A stretch of DNA of 64,000 nt from Zygnema cylindricum (GCA_037447655.1 JBBHKE010003117.1:179557-243556); one strand, 5' to 3'. Numbered from the stretch's first letter, positions 1 to 11,851 are shown. A program made the numbers and translations. Notes: a model not told the origin generated them from the sequence alone.

Positions 1-1677
1 AAATTACTTTTCCCACTCGGTTTTCGGGCGAAAGCAACAGAGGGGGAGGAGGCAGATGGTTTACAGTTGGACAAGAAGCAGGCGGAGTTGAAAGACTGGC
101 AGGATTTGAAAGACTAGTTGGAAGTTGAGGTACAGAAATGGACAAAATTCCATGTGTGGGCAGATTACCCTGTGCTTGCACCATTGCTTGAACAAACTGT
201 CCAGGTGAAGCCTCGGGAGAGGGTCCTGTTTCTGAATTTGCTTGTCCTGGGACCACTTCTGCCTGAGCCTCTGCACCCATGCACAGAGCAAACATTCACT
301 ATGAAGATGGAATGGTCGCAGGAAAATTCCATTAGTTACTCCTATGACCGGGAAAAAAAAACAGCTTTCTCTCTATATTAACGCGTGCTGCAAAAAGCAA
401 TACCTGTAAGAAATAAAACATAACCATGATGATGAAATGGTTGCAAGAAAATTCCAATAGTCACTCCTATGATGGAAAAAAACTGCTTTTTATTCTATCA
501 ATAAATGCAGCAAAAAGCAATGCCTGCAACAGAACAAACATTCACTAATTGACGTAGTCACTCCTACATTGGGAAAAAAACAGTTTTTCCTTTATTAATA
601 AAAGAAGAAAGAAACGATACCTGTAACAGAACAAACATTGTCTCCAGGAGGTCGAGATGTACTTCCAAGACAAACCTCCAAAGCAGGTCTTTGCGCTCCT
701 GATTGACCTTCAGCCCATGCCGTTCACAGTGTCATTAAAGCATTAGGTTGTAAAAACAAAAAACAAAACTGTAATTTGTTAGAAATATATGTATAGATGA
801 GTAGGAACAACCTCCAAGGATCCCAAAATCATCATCTGAGAAAATTCATCCAATAACTGGAAAGGGTAAAAAACATGAAATTTGAAAGTGGTCTACTAAT
901 TTGAAGGTGGCTATCCTGTGACTGAGCTACCTCATCAAAGGGCATAATATGAAAATAAATTTTTTCACCTATAACACATCACAGAAACAGAAAATCATGT
1001 GTGGGTCACAAGGTACCTGGAGGTTGCTGAAGGTTGTTGTCTTCCACAGGAATTCGCGAAGAACTGGGACCTTTCCCGTTCCGTCTGTCTGTTCGTTCAG
1101 CTGCCAATGACCGATCCGGTACCACCTTTACCCTCGATATGGACGCCACTGACAAAAAAATAAGAAATTAGATGCAAATGAGTTTGTTGTCGTTGACCTC
1201 AAGAAATACCAAATAAGCAGGCTCCAGAACCCCCTCCAAGAGTTACAAGTTAAAAAAAAGAGGAAACCAAGAAAACACACTGGCTGGGGCAAAAGAAAGG
1301 AGTTCGTGCAGAAAAAAACACTAAGACAACGTCAGACGGAAGTACAGACAATGATGTAAATCTAAGGATGTCCATATCATATTATCCAGTCTAGACATAC
1401 CTGTGCTATACAACGTCAGCCTTTCATCTGGTGTAAGCTTCCAAATTGGTGTGTCTTCAGGCAGACTTGCCAAATGACAAAATCTTTCCCCTGGTTCTCC
1501 ATTACGCAAAAGAGTAGTTTGAAGTTCCAACCAACCCTGGGTGACTTCTGTAGTTTTTGGTTCAATCCTGAGAAGGTATGTGATGAGGCTATCCACATCT
1601 GTTATTGAAGAAGGTACATGAACATATGTGTAGCGAGTATAATCCTTGCCATCGGAGACCCTCACCCTTAGACGAAG
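1..1677 (-). CDS. Unrecognised multi-exon gene, 3' portion, runs off the left edge
   Basis: I reconstruct four exons: 1677-1401, 1148-1017, 707-621 and 270 to beyond base 1. The first exon has a good acceptor (TTGCAG) and donor (ACAG/GTATGT). The exon 2 acceptor (TTTTTTGTCAG) and donor (CCAG/GTACCT) are good, the exon 3 acceptor (GCTGAAG) is weak, and exon 4 follows GGGTGCAG. All three introns are phase 1 and the joined frame stays open, which supports the model. Exon 1 encodes a compact, charged stretch that starts LRLRVRVSDGKDY and ends near LTPDERLTLYST. Later exons are rich in Pro, Ser, Gln and Ala, like a disordered tail, for example NHLPPPPSVAFARKP. I do not recognise the family. The 5' exons should lie above 1677 but I could not place them. 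Confidence 0.5.
285..650. repeat. Intronic tandem repeat that copies a splice boundary
   Basis: Three diverged copies of a unit of about 110-125 bp fill the intron between exons 3 and 4 of the leftmost gene (minus strand). Each unit carries AATGTTTG(T/C)TCTGT followed by a CAG/G(T/C)AT boundary, then a pyrimidine run and GTCATAGGAGT-type sequence. The true exon 3 donor and the region just before the exon 4 acceptor look like the two ends of the array. Confidence 0.6.
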
Positions 1678-3894
1678 CTGCAACCATGCAAGCTCGTCGC
1701 TTCATTAATTGACAAGACAAGTTTTTCTAAGGATACAAGCTGAATAAAAAAAACAAGTTTTCTAAGGAAGAAGCTGAACAAAAAAACGTAAAAAACAACA
1801 GGAGGAGAAAGCTGGTTTCAAAGCTGGCATACACCATCATCATGCAGAAGATACCAAACTATCTTGATATTCTTCATACATCCTCGTGGAAAATGATTTT
1901 CGATCCCAGAGTAAAACAGCTAAACATGCTACTTTAGTATTGACGTTACGAAGATAGTTCCTGTGAATAAGCCCTCACCAAATCTCTAAGGTGACCAAAT
2001 TGAATGAAAATGAAATAAAACAAGCCAACAATGTCATTTTACCAAATATAAAAGAACGCGTGTGTTTTGAAATGCGGAAAGTCCATGATGTTAAAGTTTT
2101 GGCACACAGTACAAGGCTAAATTTTGCACAACTGAAAAAAAATTGCTTGACAACTTTTCTTAGCAAATTTCTTATAAAGTTGCCTCAGAGGACCACCAAA
2201 CATCTAAGGTGGTTGTAAACCAGGAAAAAATGGTCGTCACCAAAATGCAAATCAAAAGGTATAAGCTTCAAATTCTCTATTAGCAGCGTTAACTCGTACA
2301 GGAAGCAGCTTCAGTAGCAAAAACATTGTAAAAAAACGTATTGTAACCATATCGTAAGAAACTACAAGTCAGCAAGCCCACAACAGTAACAAGCTGCAAA
2401 ATACAAACAACACATTTCCAAACAATAAATGCTAAAACCTGGAACCTCACACTTTATACCGCGAAGCTACTAAATCACAAACGCATATTATTAACACCAA
2501 AACTATAAAAAAAAAGGAAAAAAAATAGGACAAGCCGGTAGGCACAATCTCAGAGGTACAATGGTAGCAAAGTCATGCAATTGTTCTGATAAATTCTTTT
2601 CATTCTAGCCATATTTCAAAAGAGCGAAAATGAGTAGAAACGCTATAATAGGTTACCCTCTAATGTACGAGTTATACAGGTGTTTTCGGGTACAATACCA
2701 ATATGGTACAAAGTAACCAAATATTGCGTTTCCATACATTTTCAAACATTCAAATTTTGATTCTAACGAGAGTGTTTCCAAGCATAACTGATAATCAATA
2801 ATCGATTGGGCCAGGCTGACCTTTGAACTAGCTTGTGAAGTTGCCATAAACGGAGATGCTCTGCAAAAGCTTGACAAGTCCAATTATTTTTAGGCTCCAA
2901 CACTTGACTTATGAAAAAAAAATTCCATGATTCTTTGGACATATTTAGACATTCGCTGCTTGTAAGTAGGGCATACTACAAAGCTCTATGCAGAAACTAG
3001 TCAGGCTCAAAAAATCAACAAATGTTACTACTATTTTCGCCTTGACCCGAGCAGAAATCACGGAAGGAGAAAATGTTCATCCAATAATACAAAATGCCTA
3101 TCCTTCGACAACTGCAGCGTAAGGAGCTGGTTCAAATTTGAAAACCAAATATTGCTTCCTAGTTGGAAAGCATAGAATCGAGCTTCGAGTTTCGCACTTC
3201 CGTGTGACAACCTTGTGACAACTTTCAACCTTGCAGCAACTTGACGGCCAGAAGCGACGACGGGCGTCAAACACAGTGTTCAGGCGACGGCGTTACCAAT
3301 GTACGAACGTACGGCTCATTTTTTCCCCTTCGGGAGACAAAGAGGCGACGAGTGCAAATATCCAGTAAAAACATATTATATACAAGCGGCAGAAAATTAC
3401 ATAAAATACGCGTGTATATGGGCCCATAAAAAAAAACATTTTAGTGCTTACATGCCTTTTCGCACAATAACAGTCTGCTTAACAAAACATGTAGAATCTT
3501 TGACTGTCAACACATTTTTTTCGCACGGATGCCAAGCTATTATCTCGAAAATACGATTATCCCCTGTATCAACGCAAAATCTCAACCGTTTAATTTGTAT
3601 ATCGACGGTACTCGATCATACGTACAAAGTTCAGCAACGATAGACTTCTGTACAAAAAGTCAAAAAAAATTGTGTGTTCTACGGCCTCTCTTATTCGTAC
3701 AATATTTGTACGGATACGGATATCGGATACTGAGTGTCGGAGCAGCGGGACTGCTCTTGTTTTTATTCTTAGCCAGCTGTTTTGTTTTTGCATTCCTTTT
3801 TCTGCATTGATTTTTTTACTTCTTTTTAACATTGATGTTATTCTATCTTTTTTGCATTGATATGACTATATTTCGTATATTTCTTTATAAATAT
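1678..3894. other. AT-rich stretch without a recognisable gene
   Basis: Probably introns or the 5' part of the leftmost gene plus intergenic DNA. Short minus-strand open frames (2653-2883, 3058-3270) show no domain I know and no convincing splice-site pairs. No exon encoding the missing N-terminus of the downstream Egt1-like gene is evident. Confidence 0.4.
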
Positions 3895-4097
3895 TATATC
3901 ATATATACATATATATATATACATATATATAAACATATATACATATATAAATATATATATATAAAATATATATATAAAATATATATATATATATATATAT
4001 ATATCATATATACATATATATATATATACATATATATAAACATATATACATATATAAATATATATATATAAAAAAAATATATATATATATATATATT
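3895..4097. repeat. (AT)n-rich microsatellite with internal duplication
   Basis: About 200 bp of TATATA/CATATA sequence. A block of about 65 bp (ATCATATATACATATAT...) occurs twice, near 3898 and 4004. It sits immediately upstream of the first visible exon of the Egt1-like gene, where more 5' exons would be expected. Confidence 0.8.
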
Positions 4098-4247
4098 TTG
4101 AACATTGTGGATCTAGCTGTCGTTTTGCTTCGTCGGAATCGACATTTCATCCTCATTTCTCTTCTCGTTGGCATTGAGTTTTTTTCTTCTTTTCTGCACT
4201 TTTTTTTTTCATAAACACATGTATTTTTTTGAACATTGTGCCTGCAG
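4093..4247 (+). repeat. Degenerate upstream copy of the Egt1 exon boundary
   Basis: The segment around 4093-4145 (TTTTGAACATTGTG, then a CTGTCG-TTTGC-GGAATCGAC core) resembles 4225-4275, which spans the splice acceptor and first codons of the first visible Egt1 exon (TTTTGAACATTGTGCCTGCAG). The offset is about 132 bp. It looks like a local duplication whose upstream copy has lost the CAG acceptor. Confidence 0.5.
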
Positions 4248-7200
4248 CTGCCGATTTGCCGGAATCGACGTCTCCGCTTCGTTTCTCGCGGAAGCTCGAA
4301 CAAATCTTTTGAAGCAAGTTCCGGGCATGAAATCGGCCCAAGTCACAATGGTGGAGGCAGAATACATCAAAGGTTTGCAAGAAGTACGGAAATTTTTTCC
4401 TTCGGAGAATCTATGCGTCCTATGGCTCGGGAGCAGTGTCGGGAATCTCAGCAGTAAGATTACAAACAATGTCGATGCTTTTGAAGCTGATTTTTGATAG
4501 CCTTTTTGGTTCTCATTTTGATACTCTTTTTAATGCTCTTTTTGAAAGTCGTTTTGAAAGTCTTTCGGTACTCTTTTTGAAACTTTTTTTGAAGCTCCCT
4601 TTGCAGCTCTTTATCAAATGAAAAAAAGTCTCGTGGGTTTTATGACGTCATCAACAAGCTGCATGTATGTATTAATGAAGCCAAAAATTTCCAGTCAGGG
4701 TAATACCACAGGAAACGATCGGCTGTTGGTGTGAATATCTTCTAGCAGTATTTGACGCTACGTTTCCTTCTAATTTTGCCGCTTTTTCTCTCCAGGTTTC
4801 TGGCATTTCCCGGTGTTTATAAACCAGAGGTCAATGTGGCTGAATTTGTAGATCCAATCATTATTTGTGGGATCTTTATGACAGATGAGGAGGCAGTAAT
4901 TTTTTTCAAGGATGTGGATGCGGCAGCCGGCCCTAATATGCAAATGCTTCTCTGTACTGGTAAGCAACTTTTGGTCAAAAATCATATCGTCGACTACATA
5001 TGCCGATGTTTTACGACTTTAAAATTAAAGGTACCAAATAATTGTGGATAACATTTGACTTAATTTTTTTGCTTTTCAAAGAAGTGAGGATTTCAAAGAT
5101 CACAGGAGATAGCAAACAAAAACAGCAAGCGATGATTAATACTTTCCTAACGGTACCCTGTTGGTTTTGGCAAAAAAACTTGCAGATATGTGGAAAGATA
5201 GAGAGATTTTGTATGCAGCTTATCACGACAAAGAGGGGGTAACAGAAATGTTCATAAAAAACGGTGTTCGGAATGCTCTGAGGACACTTGGATATGACGC
5301 ATCCAATGAGGAGGAGGCAAGTTGGGTTTATGAAGTAGAAGTGAACTCTGATTTGAGGCGAGTTGAAATGTGGGTACGACTACCACAAGGCCTCAATCTG
5401 TATAGAGGAGGTATCCATATTCTGTGAGTTTCTTCTTTCTTCTCTCTCATAAATGAGAAACTCCTTTGAAATGGAACTCCTTTTAAATGGAAATCTGAAT
5501 TGGTGTTTTTGGTGTTGATCGAGCTCCTTTTTTTGCCTCTCTTTTTATACTTGATTTGACTTTTTGACTCGTAAATGGGACGAATTATGACAAAAATTTA
5601 TGACTATTCATCTCAAAAATGTACCTATCATCAAAATCTTGAGCATTATCGTAAGTTTTGGCATCACATTGTTTTTTCTTTGCAGACCGGGTGAACGTAT
5701 TTTAATGGAAGTTTCTCGGAAGTTTACTGTTGATGATATTGATCGCCTCGCACTCGAGTCTAAATTTTGTGTCCATGCGGCTTGGAGGAACAAAAAATAT
5801 GGAATGCAGGTAAAGACATCTAAATTTATGCTTTTGGATGATGCGAGAATGGGAACCAAATGATTTAAAAGATAAAAGTCGATTTCACTATTTCTTTATC
5901 CGGAAGAGAGTCAAAATGGTGAAGGAATGTTTAGTCACATGTGAAAGTGGGAGTAAGATAAAAGAATTCCCTGTATTTGAGGGAAGATGCATTAGTAATT
6001 ATCATTATTTGGGGGACACTTTATTTGCAGTCTTTTTTTTCACCTAATTTTTTAATCAGAATTTCTCATTTAATGTGTCTCATATCTTTACAGATTTTAA
6101 TTCCAGCAGAAGAGGCAGTCCAACGATGTTGGCAAGATACCGATTCTCTTTTCGCAACAATTCGAGACTGGACTGTGAAGCCGATTGAATTACGACATCC
6201 GTACGGATTTTACATGTAAGGAGTCTGTTGAATCTTAAATACACTTGATAAAGTTAGTACCTTAACAACGAGAGAAATTCGTTTTGTTCTGATACTTGCA
6301 TCTGTTTGTAAAGCTACCAGCAGTCATATAACACATTCCACCCGCTACATTATTCAGTTTTTATATCATTATTCTTTTATTGCCTTTGGACATATTCTGG
6401 TTATATTCTGGTTCAAATTTTGCGGGCTCCAAATTTCCGGTTCATTAGAAAGCAGGAAAAAGGTTGACTCATCCATTTACTTGAGGATTATTTGGAAACA
6501 GGGGTCATTTAACAGCATTTGCGAAGCTAAAGCTATTTCCAGAGGAGGTAGCTTCAGATATGGAAACAATGTTTTCTCGTGGGATCGATCCCATTGTCAC
6601 AAATCCCTCCCAATGTCACACCCATCCTGAGACTCCTCCAGAGTGGCCTTCAAAGGAGGAGACTCTCGCATTCGTTTCTGCGATGCGACGCAAAATCCTT
6701 TCGGGAGTCAGAAGCAGAGAGGTCTGATCTCTTCCATTCGAATATGGATTTGTTTATGATAGGTGTTTTGCACAGGATGTTGATAGGAAAGGAAAAAATT
6801 TCAGTTTTTCAACTTAACTCTTTCATTCCTATGAGGAATTTGTTTGTGATGAGTGTTTTCCATAACATTTTGTAGGAGAGGGAATGTTGTAGGAGAGAAT
6901 TTTTGCAGTTTTTCGTCTAAACTTACCCGGATAATATCAAAAACAGTTTGAAGTCAGTTTGAAGTCTGTGATCTACTTTTTTGATTTTGTAATAATAATT
7001 GGCACTGGTTGGCAAAATAAATGCCTGGTGAACTCTGTGAAATATAAATTTGGGAGTCTCATAGACTAATAATATGGCAAAAAATTGTTCATTTGCAGAT
7101 TTCTATGAGGGTTGTAAACATGAATCTTGAGCATGAGAGAATGCATCAAGAGACTTTAAACTATATGTTGGCCCAAGATAAAAAGTCTTCATACACTCTG

Positions 7201-7946
7201 CAGTCCTCAAACACCCCACGACAACGAAATTTTAAACCGAAAGATAACAACATTTTGGATTCCCTTGTTGTGATTTCTCCCGGAGAAGTGGTTTTGGGGG
7301 CAGATTTGGATAAAGGTGGTTTTCGTTGGGACAACGAGGGACCTCCGGTGGTCCTATCTGTCCCTCATTCCTTTTCTGTCTCAGTATCTCCAGTTAGTAT
7401 CGGGGAGTTCCATAGATTTATTGTTAAAGATAAGGGGTATGAGAAACCTGAATTTTGGGATGCTGAAGATTTTGAGTATTTTCTCAACCGGAAACAGGGA
7501 GCTCCAGCCACGTGGTCTTTAATGAATGGAGAATATTATGTCCATGGACCTTTTACTTCAAATCATTGGAGTGAAGTGGCTTCTCAACCTGTTTTTGTGA
7601 GTCTCTCGGAGGCAAGAGCGTATTGTTCGTCTTTAGGAGCAAGAATTATGAGTGAAATGGAATACCAACGCATTTTGGATACCGATGAGAGGGAAGAGGT
7701 TATGAATATGAGGAACGGAGGATGGGAATGGACTCTACCACATTTGAGCCTTTTCCGGGATTCGAGGCAATGCGGGAATATCCGGAGTATTCTACCGACT
7801 TTTTTGATTCACACCACTTTGTGTTAAAGGGCTCCTCTCCAGTGACTCATCCATCCATGCTGCGATATTCATTCCGTAACTATTTCCAGAAAGAATATCC
7901 ATTTGTTTTTGCAAAGTTTCGGTGTTGTCGCACCGTTTCTTTTTAG
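4248..7946 (+). CDS. egt1: Egt1-like ergothioneine synthase (N-terminus missing, one frameshift)
   Basis: Egt1 fuses an EgtD-type histidine Nα-trimethyltransferase to an EgtB-type sulfoxide synthase (DinB plus FGE-sulfatase folds), which makes the ergothioneine precursor from histidine and cysteine. Exons inferred: 4248-4453, 4885-4959, 5186-5423, 5686-5809, 6094-6215, 6502-6721, 7099-7946. All junction phases agree; the last donor, GTCTGA, is weak. The methyltransferase part has WLGSSVGNLS, AAYHDKEGVTEMF and PGERILMEVSRKF. The DinB part has YGFYMGHLTAF and NLEHERMHQET, which hold the three His expected to bind iron. FSRGIDP and the ETPPEWP region match Egt1, and FGE motifs follow (GGWEWT, FVFAKFRCC). 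After GGWEWT near 7735 the frame shifts by one base before STTFEPFPGF. About 610 codons are seen, against roughly 800-900 in fungal Egt1. The domain order excludes OvoA, whose methyltransferase is C-terminal. Confidence 0.88.
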
Positions 7947-8543
7947 TGAAATTGGTAGGATTTCGGCTTTTTGCGGCAAAACACTCGGCAATTTTGGAAA
8001 TTATCTTACGCAGATTTTGCTTGTGTGAAAAATTTTGGTAGATATACTGAAGCTCTCAAAGGAGTGTTAAGTTGAAGTTAGTATTGTAGAATAGAAAGTT
8101 TGTCTTTTTTGACCCTCTTATCAGTCACTATTGACTCCCTCGGAAAGATGAGGGATAGTTTTCCAACGTCAATACTATGTAAAAGTGCTCTGGTTGTAGT
8201 TTGAAGTTGGGTAGTTCATGACGTTTTTATTTTTTGGTTGTTGAAGGAACAAATCCCACTTTATTATTTTCCGGCAATATACAAACTTCAAGCTTTTAGC
8301 TTCAGCATTGTCCACAGTTAGTATTGTGAGCAGTGAAAAACTTGTGCTGTTTTTTTAACCTTTATTGTGGTATTTTTTCACCAAAATTGTTTTTATTTGA
8401 CTTAACAATAAACAAAACGAACTTTTCTTTAAGCAAATTCATATCGCGCGAATAATTCGCGCCCATCGTTGTATCCGAGCGAAGACTAGATATGTGTTTG
8501 TTCGAACCTTTTTCTAAAAGGGAAAAGCATTGTAGTCGCTTTC
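7947..8543. other. 3' flank of the Egt1-like gene, no gene seen
   Basis: AT-rich sequence after the TAG at 7944-7946. No convincing coding frame, RNA gene or repeat was recognised. Confidence 0.5.
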
Positions 8544-8698
8544 GTCTCTGGTGACAACGAATATTGATCGTTGATTTTTACGTGTAAGATCTTGAGCCGT
8601 TGAGTGTTTTGAGTTTTGATTGGCGTCTCAGGTGAAAACGATAATTGATCGTCGATATTTTTGTGTAAGATCGTGAGCCGTTGAGTGATTTGATTGGC
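8544..8698. repeat. Two-copy tandem repeat, period about 81 bp
   Basis: GTCTC(T/A)GGTGA(C/A)AACGA, ATTGATCGT, GTGTAAGATC and GAGCCGTTGAGTG recur in order in two adjacent units (from 8544 and 8625). Confidence 0.7.
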
Positions 8699-8814
8699 TT
8701 TGTCATGTTCCAATTTTGATGTAATGAAAAGAGACACGTGGTACAATCCTATATGTTGTATTTCGCGTGGTTGTAGTGGTATGATTAAAGGGTAGATAAA
8801 ATCGACGTCACGCC

Positions 8815-9106
8815 AAAATGTCGTGTTATCGTTTATCAATACCGGTTGAGTAACGTACAGTATCGTACATTAAAATTTTGCGCGTGCGATTCCGTACATC
8901 ATGACACGTTGTCTTTTCCTCAATTTCCGTACACGACAAAATGTCGTGTTATCAATACCGGGTGAAGTAACATACAGTATCGTACTTTTGATTTTTGATC
9001 GTGCGATCCCGTCACATCACGCCGCGATGTCGTGTTCTGAACATCCGTACACTACTGTTATTACCGTGTTGGCGTGACGTACGATATGTCGTGTTATCAA
9101 TACCGG
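8815..9106. repeat. GTAC-rich repeat, three copies
   Basis: ATGTCGTGTTATC followed by ATCAATACCGG recurs near 8818, 8939 and 9085. Between copies are repeated GTAACGTACAGTATCGTAC-type and GTGCGATCCCGTCACATCACG-type stretches. A further related piece lies at about 11372-11453, on the other side of the inverted-repeat elements. Confidence 0.6.
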
Positions 9107-9149
9107 TACACCGCGAATCGTAATTAGAGTAATGAAAAAATTAGAGTAA

Positions 9150-10290
9150 GGTTGAAGTTCCATCATACGTTTCTATAATTGTACGGCAAACTCTACAGAC
9201 CGGGTCGATTGATAGCCTATTCCCACCGGAAAAAAAAACACTTCCGCAACAGACGGACGTTCGAATAATGTACGGCTTTCCGAGCACCGACTTTGTAGAT
9301 TTCGGAAGTTCTCGGAAAGTCGTACAAATGACCTTGCTCAAAATATTGCGCGATGTAGAAGTAGGGTAAAAGTACACCGCCAATCGCTATTAGCGTGTAG
9401 GTTTGATTAGCGTATACTATTATTTAGCGTGGTGTACGCTGATTGGGAATTTGGAAATTTTGGAAGAAATCGATTACTCTAATTAGGAATTAGGGCTTTT
9501 TTAAATAGTGTGGATAATTCTATTTGAGAATAAAAACAAAAAAAAGCGGGACGGGATTAGCGTACACAACGCTAATAGCGATTGGCGGTGTATCGTATTT
9601 CTGTGAATCAGACCAACGGTAACCCGAAAAGCTGACTAAGCAAACACAGCATTAGAACGGCTATTTCGTTGTTCTCGCGCGAAAAAATAGTCCAAGCTCA
9701 ACCCTAAAAGTTTGAAAATGTGCAGGTTTGATTTCGCGCCTATGTTTTATGACGTCGAAGCGTGTGACGTGTCACGTGGTACCTTTAATCGGAGTTACGT
9801 CCCAAAATTTTGGTGTGAACAAGACCCGTTTTCCGATGACTTTTCGGAAAATCATCGGAATGGGCAAAAAGTTACAAATGCTCCGGTGGGTATAGGCTAT
9901 CAGTCGATGTTCCATCAAATAGAGTCTGTAAGCCACGTGTTCTAAATTGATTGGCGCCACGCAAGCTACGATCCGATATTAGATATCTTTCAGATTTTTA
10001 GCACCAACAAACTTAACTTCAAATCTTGACTTGCGTACCATGTACCTGCGTACGACATAACCATACAACAAAAAAATTGTACATTTTGCAGACGACGCCA
10101 GCTAATTTTTTAGGGTTTCAGTTTGAACATTCGACGGCCATTATTACCTCCAAGACCTCCAGAGAGTATCGGCAAGATTCTCTGTAATGTTGGTTTTCCT
10201 ATAAAAACAAAATAGGCGGTACGATCTGGAACGTAGAATCGCGGATTTCTGTTAGAAACGCCACTTTTCGCTTTATGGCACTTCACCCTA
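9150..10290. repeat. Dispersed repeat R1, left copy
   Basis: Direct-orientation similarity to 59600-60305. Shared landmarks include GTACGGCAAACTCTAC-like sequence, CTGTAAGCCACGTGTT, AAGCTACGATCCGATATT, TTGACTTGCGTAC and GGCAAGATTCT with GTAATGTTG. This copy is split by the nested element at 9373-9592 and by an extra segment. The small open frames inside are not convincing genes. Confidence 0.55.
9373..9592. mobile_element. MITE-like element, 220 bp, near-perfect terminal inverted repeats
   Basis: The first 24 bases (TACACCGCCAATCGCTATTA, then GCGT) are the exact reverse complement of the last 24 (ACGC, then TAATAGCGATTGGCGGTGTA). If the outer TA pairs are target-site duplications, the element is CACCGCC...GGCGGTG flanked by TA, as expected for Tc1/mariner-type MITEs. 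No coding capacity. Confidence 0.75.
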
Positions 10291-10875
10291 AAAAAACCAA
10301 AAAAAACAATTACAGTAATGAACTCTAATTTATGTGATATAACTTTTTCATAGAAGGAAGTTTACTATAATTTATTTAAGTACTCTATATTGGGTTATGT
10401 CGGTAATAATTATCCGCGCTGAAATTATGAACACTAAATTACGTAGACGTTCAAAATCTCTCAGTCCGTATAGTTTTGACGTCACTGTGACGTTAGTGCT
10501 ATTTGTCGCGTTTAATGTCAGTTAATGTTCACACTGACGACGATGCTGTCGATGGACGAGAGTTACGAACGGCTTTTTTTCAATGTGATTGATTTTTCGT
10601 TTAGTGCGATATCACGTGCGAACGCGATTCTATTAAATCATTATTTGTACCTTTTTACTTAAAAAAGTACAATTTTGCACGGTCGAACGTCTTCCGTACT
10701 CCACACTATCTAAAGCAAACCTATATTACAATTTTTTTATGCTAATTAAACTTACCTAAATTGGAATAATGAAATAATTAGAATCGTTTACTCTATTTGA
10801 TGTCATAGAGTCGAAATTTCGAGGGACCGATTAGAGTAATTTACTCTAAGTACGATTTGCGGTGTACGATATCTG

Positions 10876-11370
10876 CTGAATCGTAAGTAATGAAAAAATT
10901 AGAGTACAAAAACTAAAAAAAACAATTAGAGTAATTAACGCCTATTTATGTGACAGAGCTTTTTCAACTATGAAGTTTACTCTAATTTATTTAAGTACTC
11001 TAATATGGCACGCTAAAATCCTCTATTGTAAATAAGGTATTCGTAGAGAATTTGGCAAAACGTAAAGTTTATCGTCACTATGGACGTTTGCACTACCCGG
11101 TTTGCTAAAACGCAGTTACACGATAACGGCCTGTATTAAATCATTATTTGTACTTTTTTACTTAATAAAGTACAATTTTGCACTGTCGGAGGTCGTCCGT
11201 ACTCTACACTATTTAAAACGAACCTATATTAGAATTAAAAACGCTAATTAAACTTCACCTTAAATAGAATAATGAAAAAATTAGAGTCGTTTACTCTATT
11301 TTATGTGATAGAGTCAAAATTTTGAGCGACCGAATTAGAGTAATTTACTCTAATTACGATTCGCGGTGTA
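10876..11370. mobile_element. MITE-like element, about 495 bp
   Basis: The left end GAATCGTAAGTAATG lacks the outer CACCG. The right end has ATTACGATTCGCGGTGTA. The inside carries CATTATTTGTAC, an AGTACAATTTTGCAC motif and CACTATTTAAAACG, also present in the preceding segment (10650-10866) and, inverted, at 60918-61432. It is a non-coding relative of those copies. Confidence 0.6.
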
Positions 11371-11453
11371 ACGTTCAATATCACACTTTTAATTTTGGCG
11401 CGTGCGATCTCGTCACATCACGCCACGTTGTCGTGTTCTCAACATCTGTACAC

Positions 11454-11851
11454 TACACATCGAATCGTAATTAGAGTAAATAGCTTTGTCCACCGACAAC
11501 ATTTTCGTCCCTGTGAACATTTACATGAATTTACATGTGAAAATTTTATATTTAAACAACAACAGTATAAGTTGAGACAAATAGTATATCTATGAGACAA
11601 ATTGTACTAACGTCATAATGACGTCAACATATACAAGTTGACGGTTTTTGTGTGTCTATATAATTTAGTGTTCATAATTACAACACGGATAATTATTGCC
11701 GACATAACCTAATATAGAGTACTTAAATAAATTAGAGTAAATTTCTTGTGAAAAGGTTCTATCATAATAATTAGCGTTTATAACTCTAATCATTTTGTTT
11801 TTTTTTTTTTGCTCTATTTTTTTTTTTACTATAATTACGATTTGCGGTGTA
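11454..11851. mobile_element. MITE-like element, about 398 bp
   Basis: Left end TACACATCGAATCGTAATT, right end ATTACGATTTGCGGTGTA. Internal pieces (GACATAACCTAATATAGAGT, ACTTAAATAAATTAGAGTAA) match the reverse complement of the copy near 10340-10400, so it lies in opposite orientation. Confidence 0.55.

Larger units (their letters stand above)
9107..10866. mobile_element. Non-coding inverted-repeat DNA element, about 1.76 kb, composite
   Basis: The left end TACACCGCGAATCGTAATT and right end (TACGATTTGCGGTGTA preceded by TTACTCTAAG) are imperfect inverted repeats. No transposase frame is seen inside. A 220-bp element is nested at 9373-9592, and a dispersed repeat shared with the 59.6-60.3 kb region occupies much of the middle. 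The two ends could instead belong to separate adjoining copies. Confidence 0.45.

Noticed and set aside
4752-4884. Open frame before the second visible Egt1 exon
   Set aside because: The protein family joins LSN directly to EEAVIFF; the earlier codons are intron read-through and the acceptor is at 4884.
9712-9945. 77-codon plus-strand frame inside the R1 repeat
   Set aside because: No domain, and the matching stretch of the 59.6-kb copy does not keep the frame.
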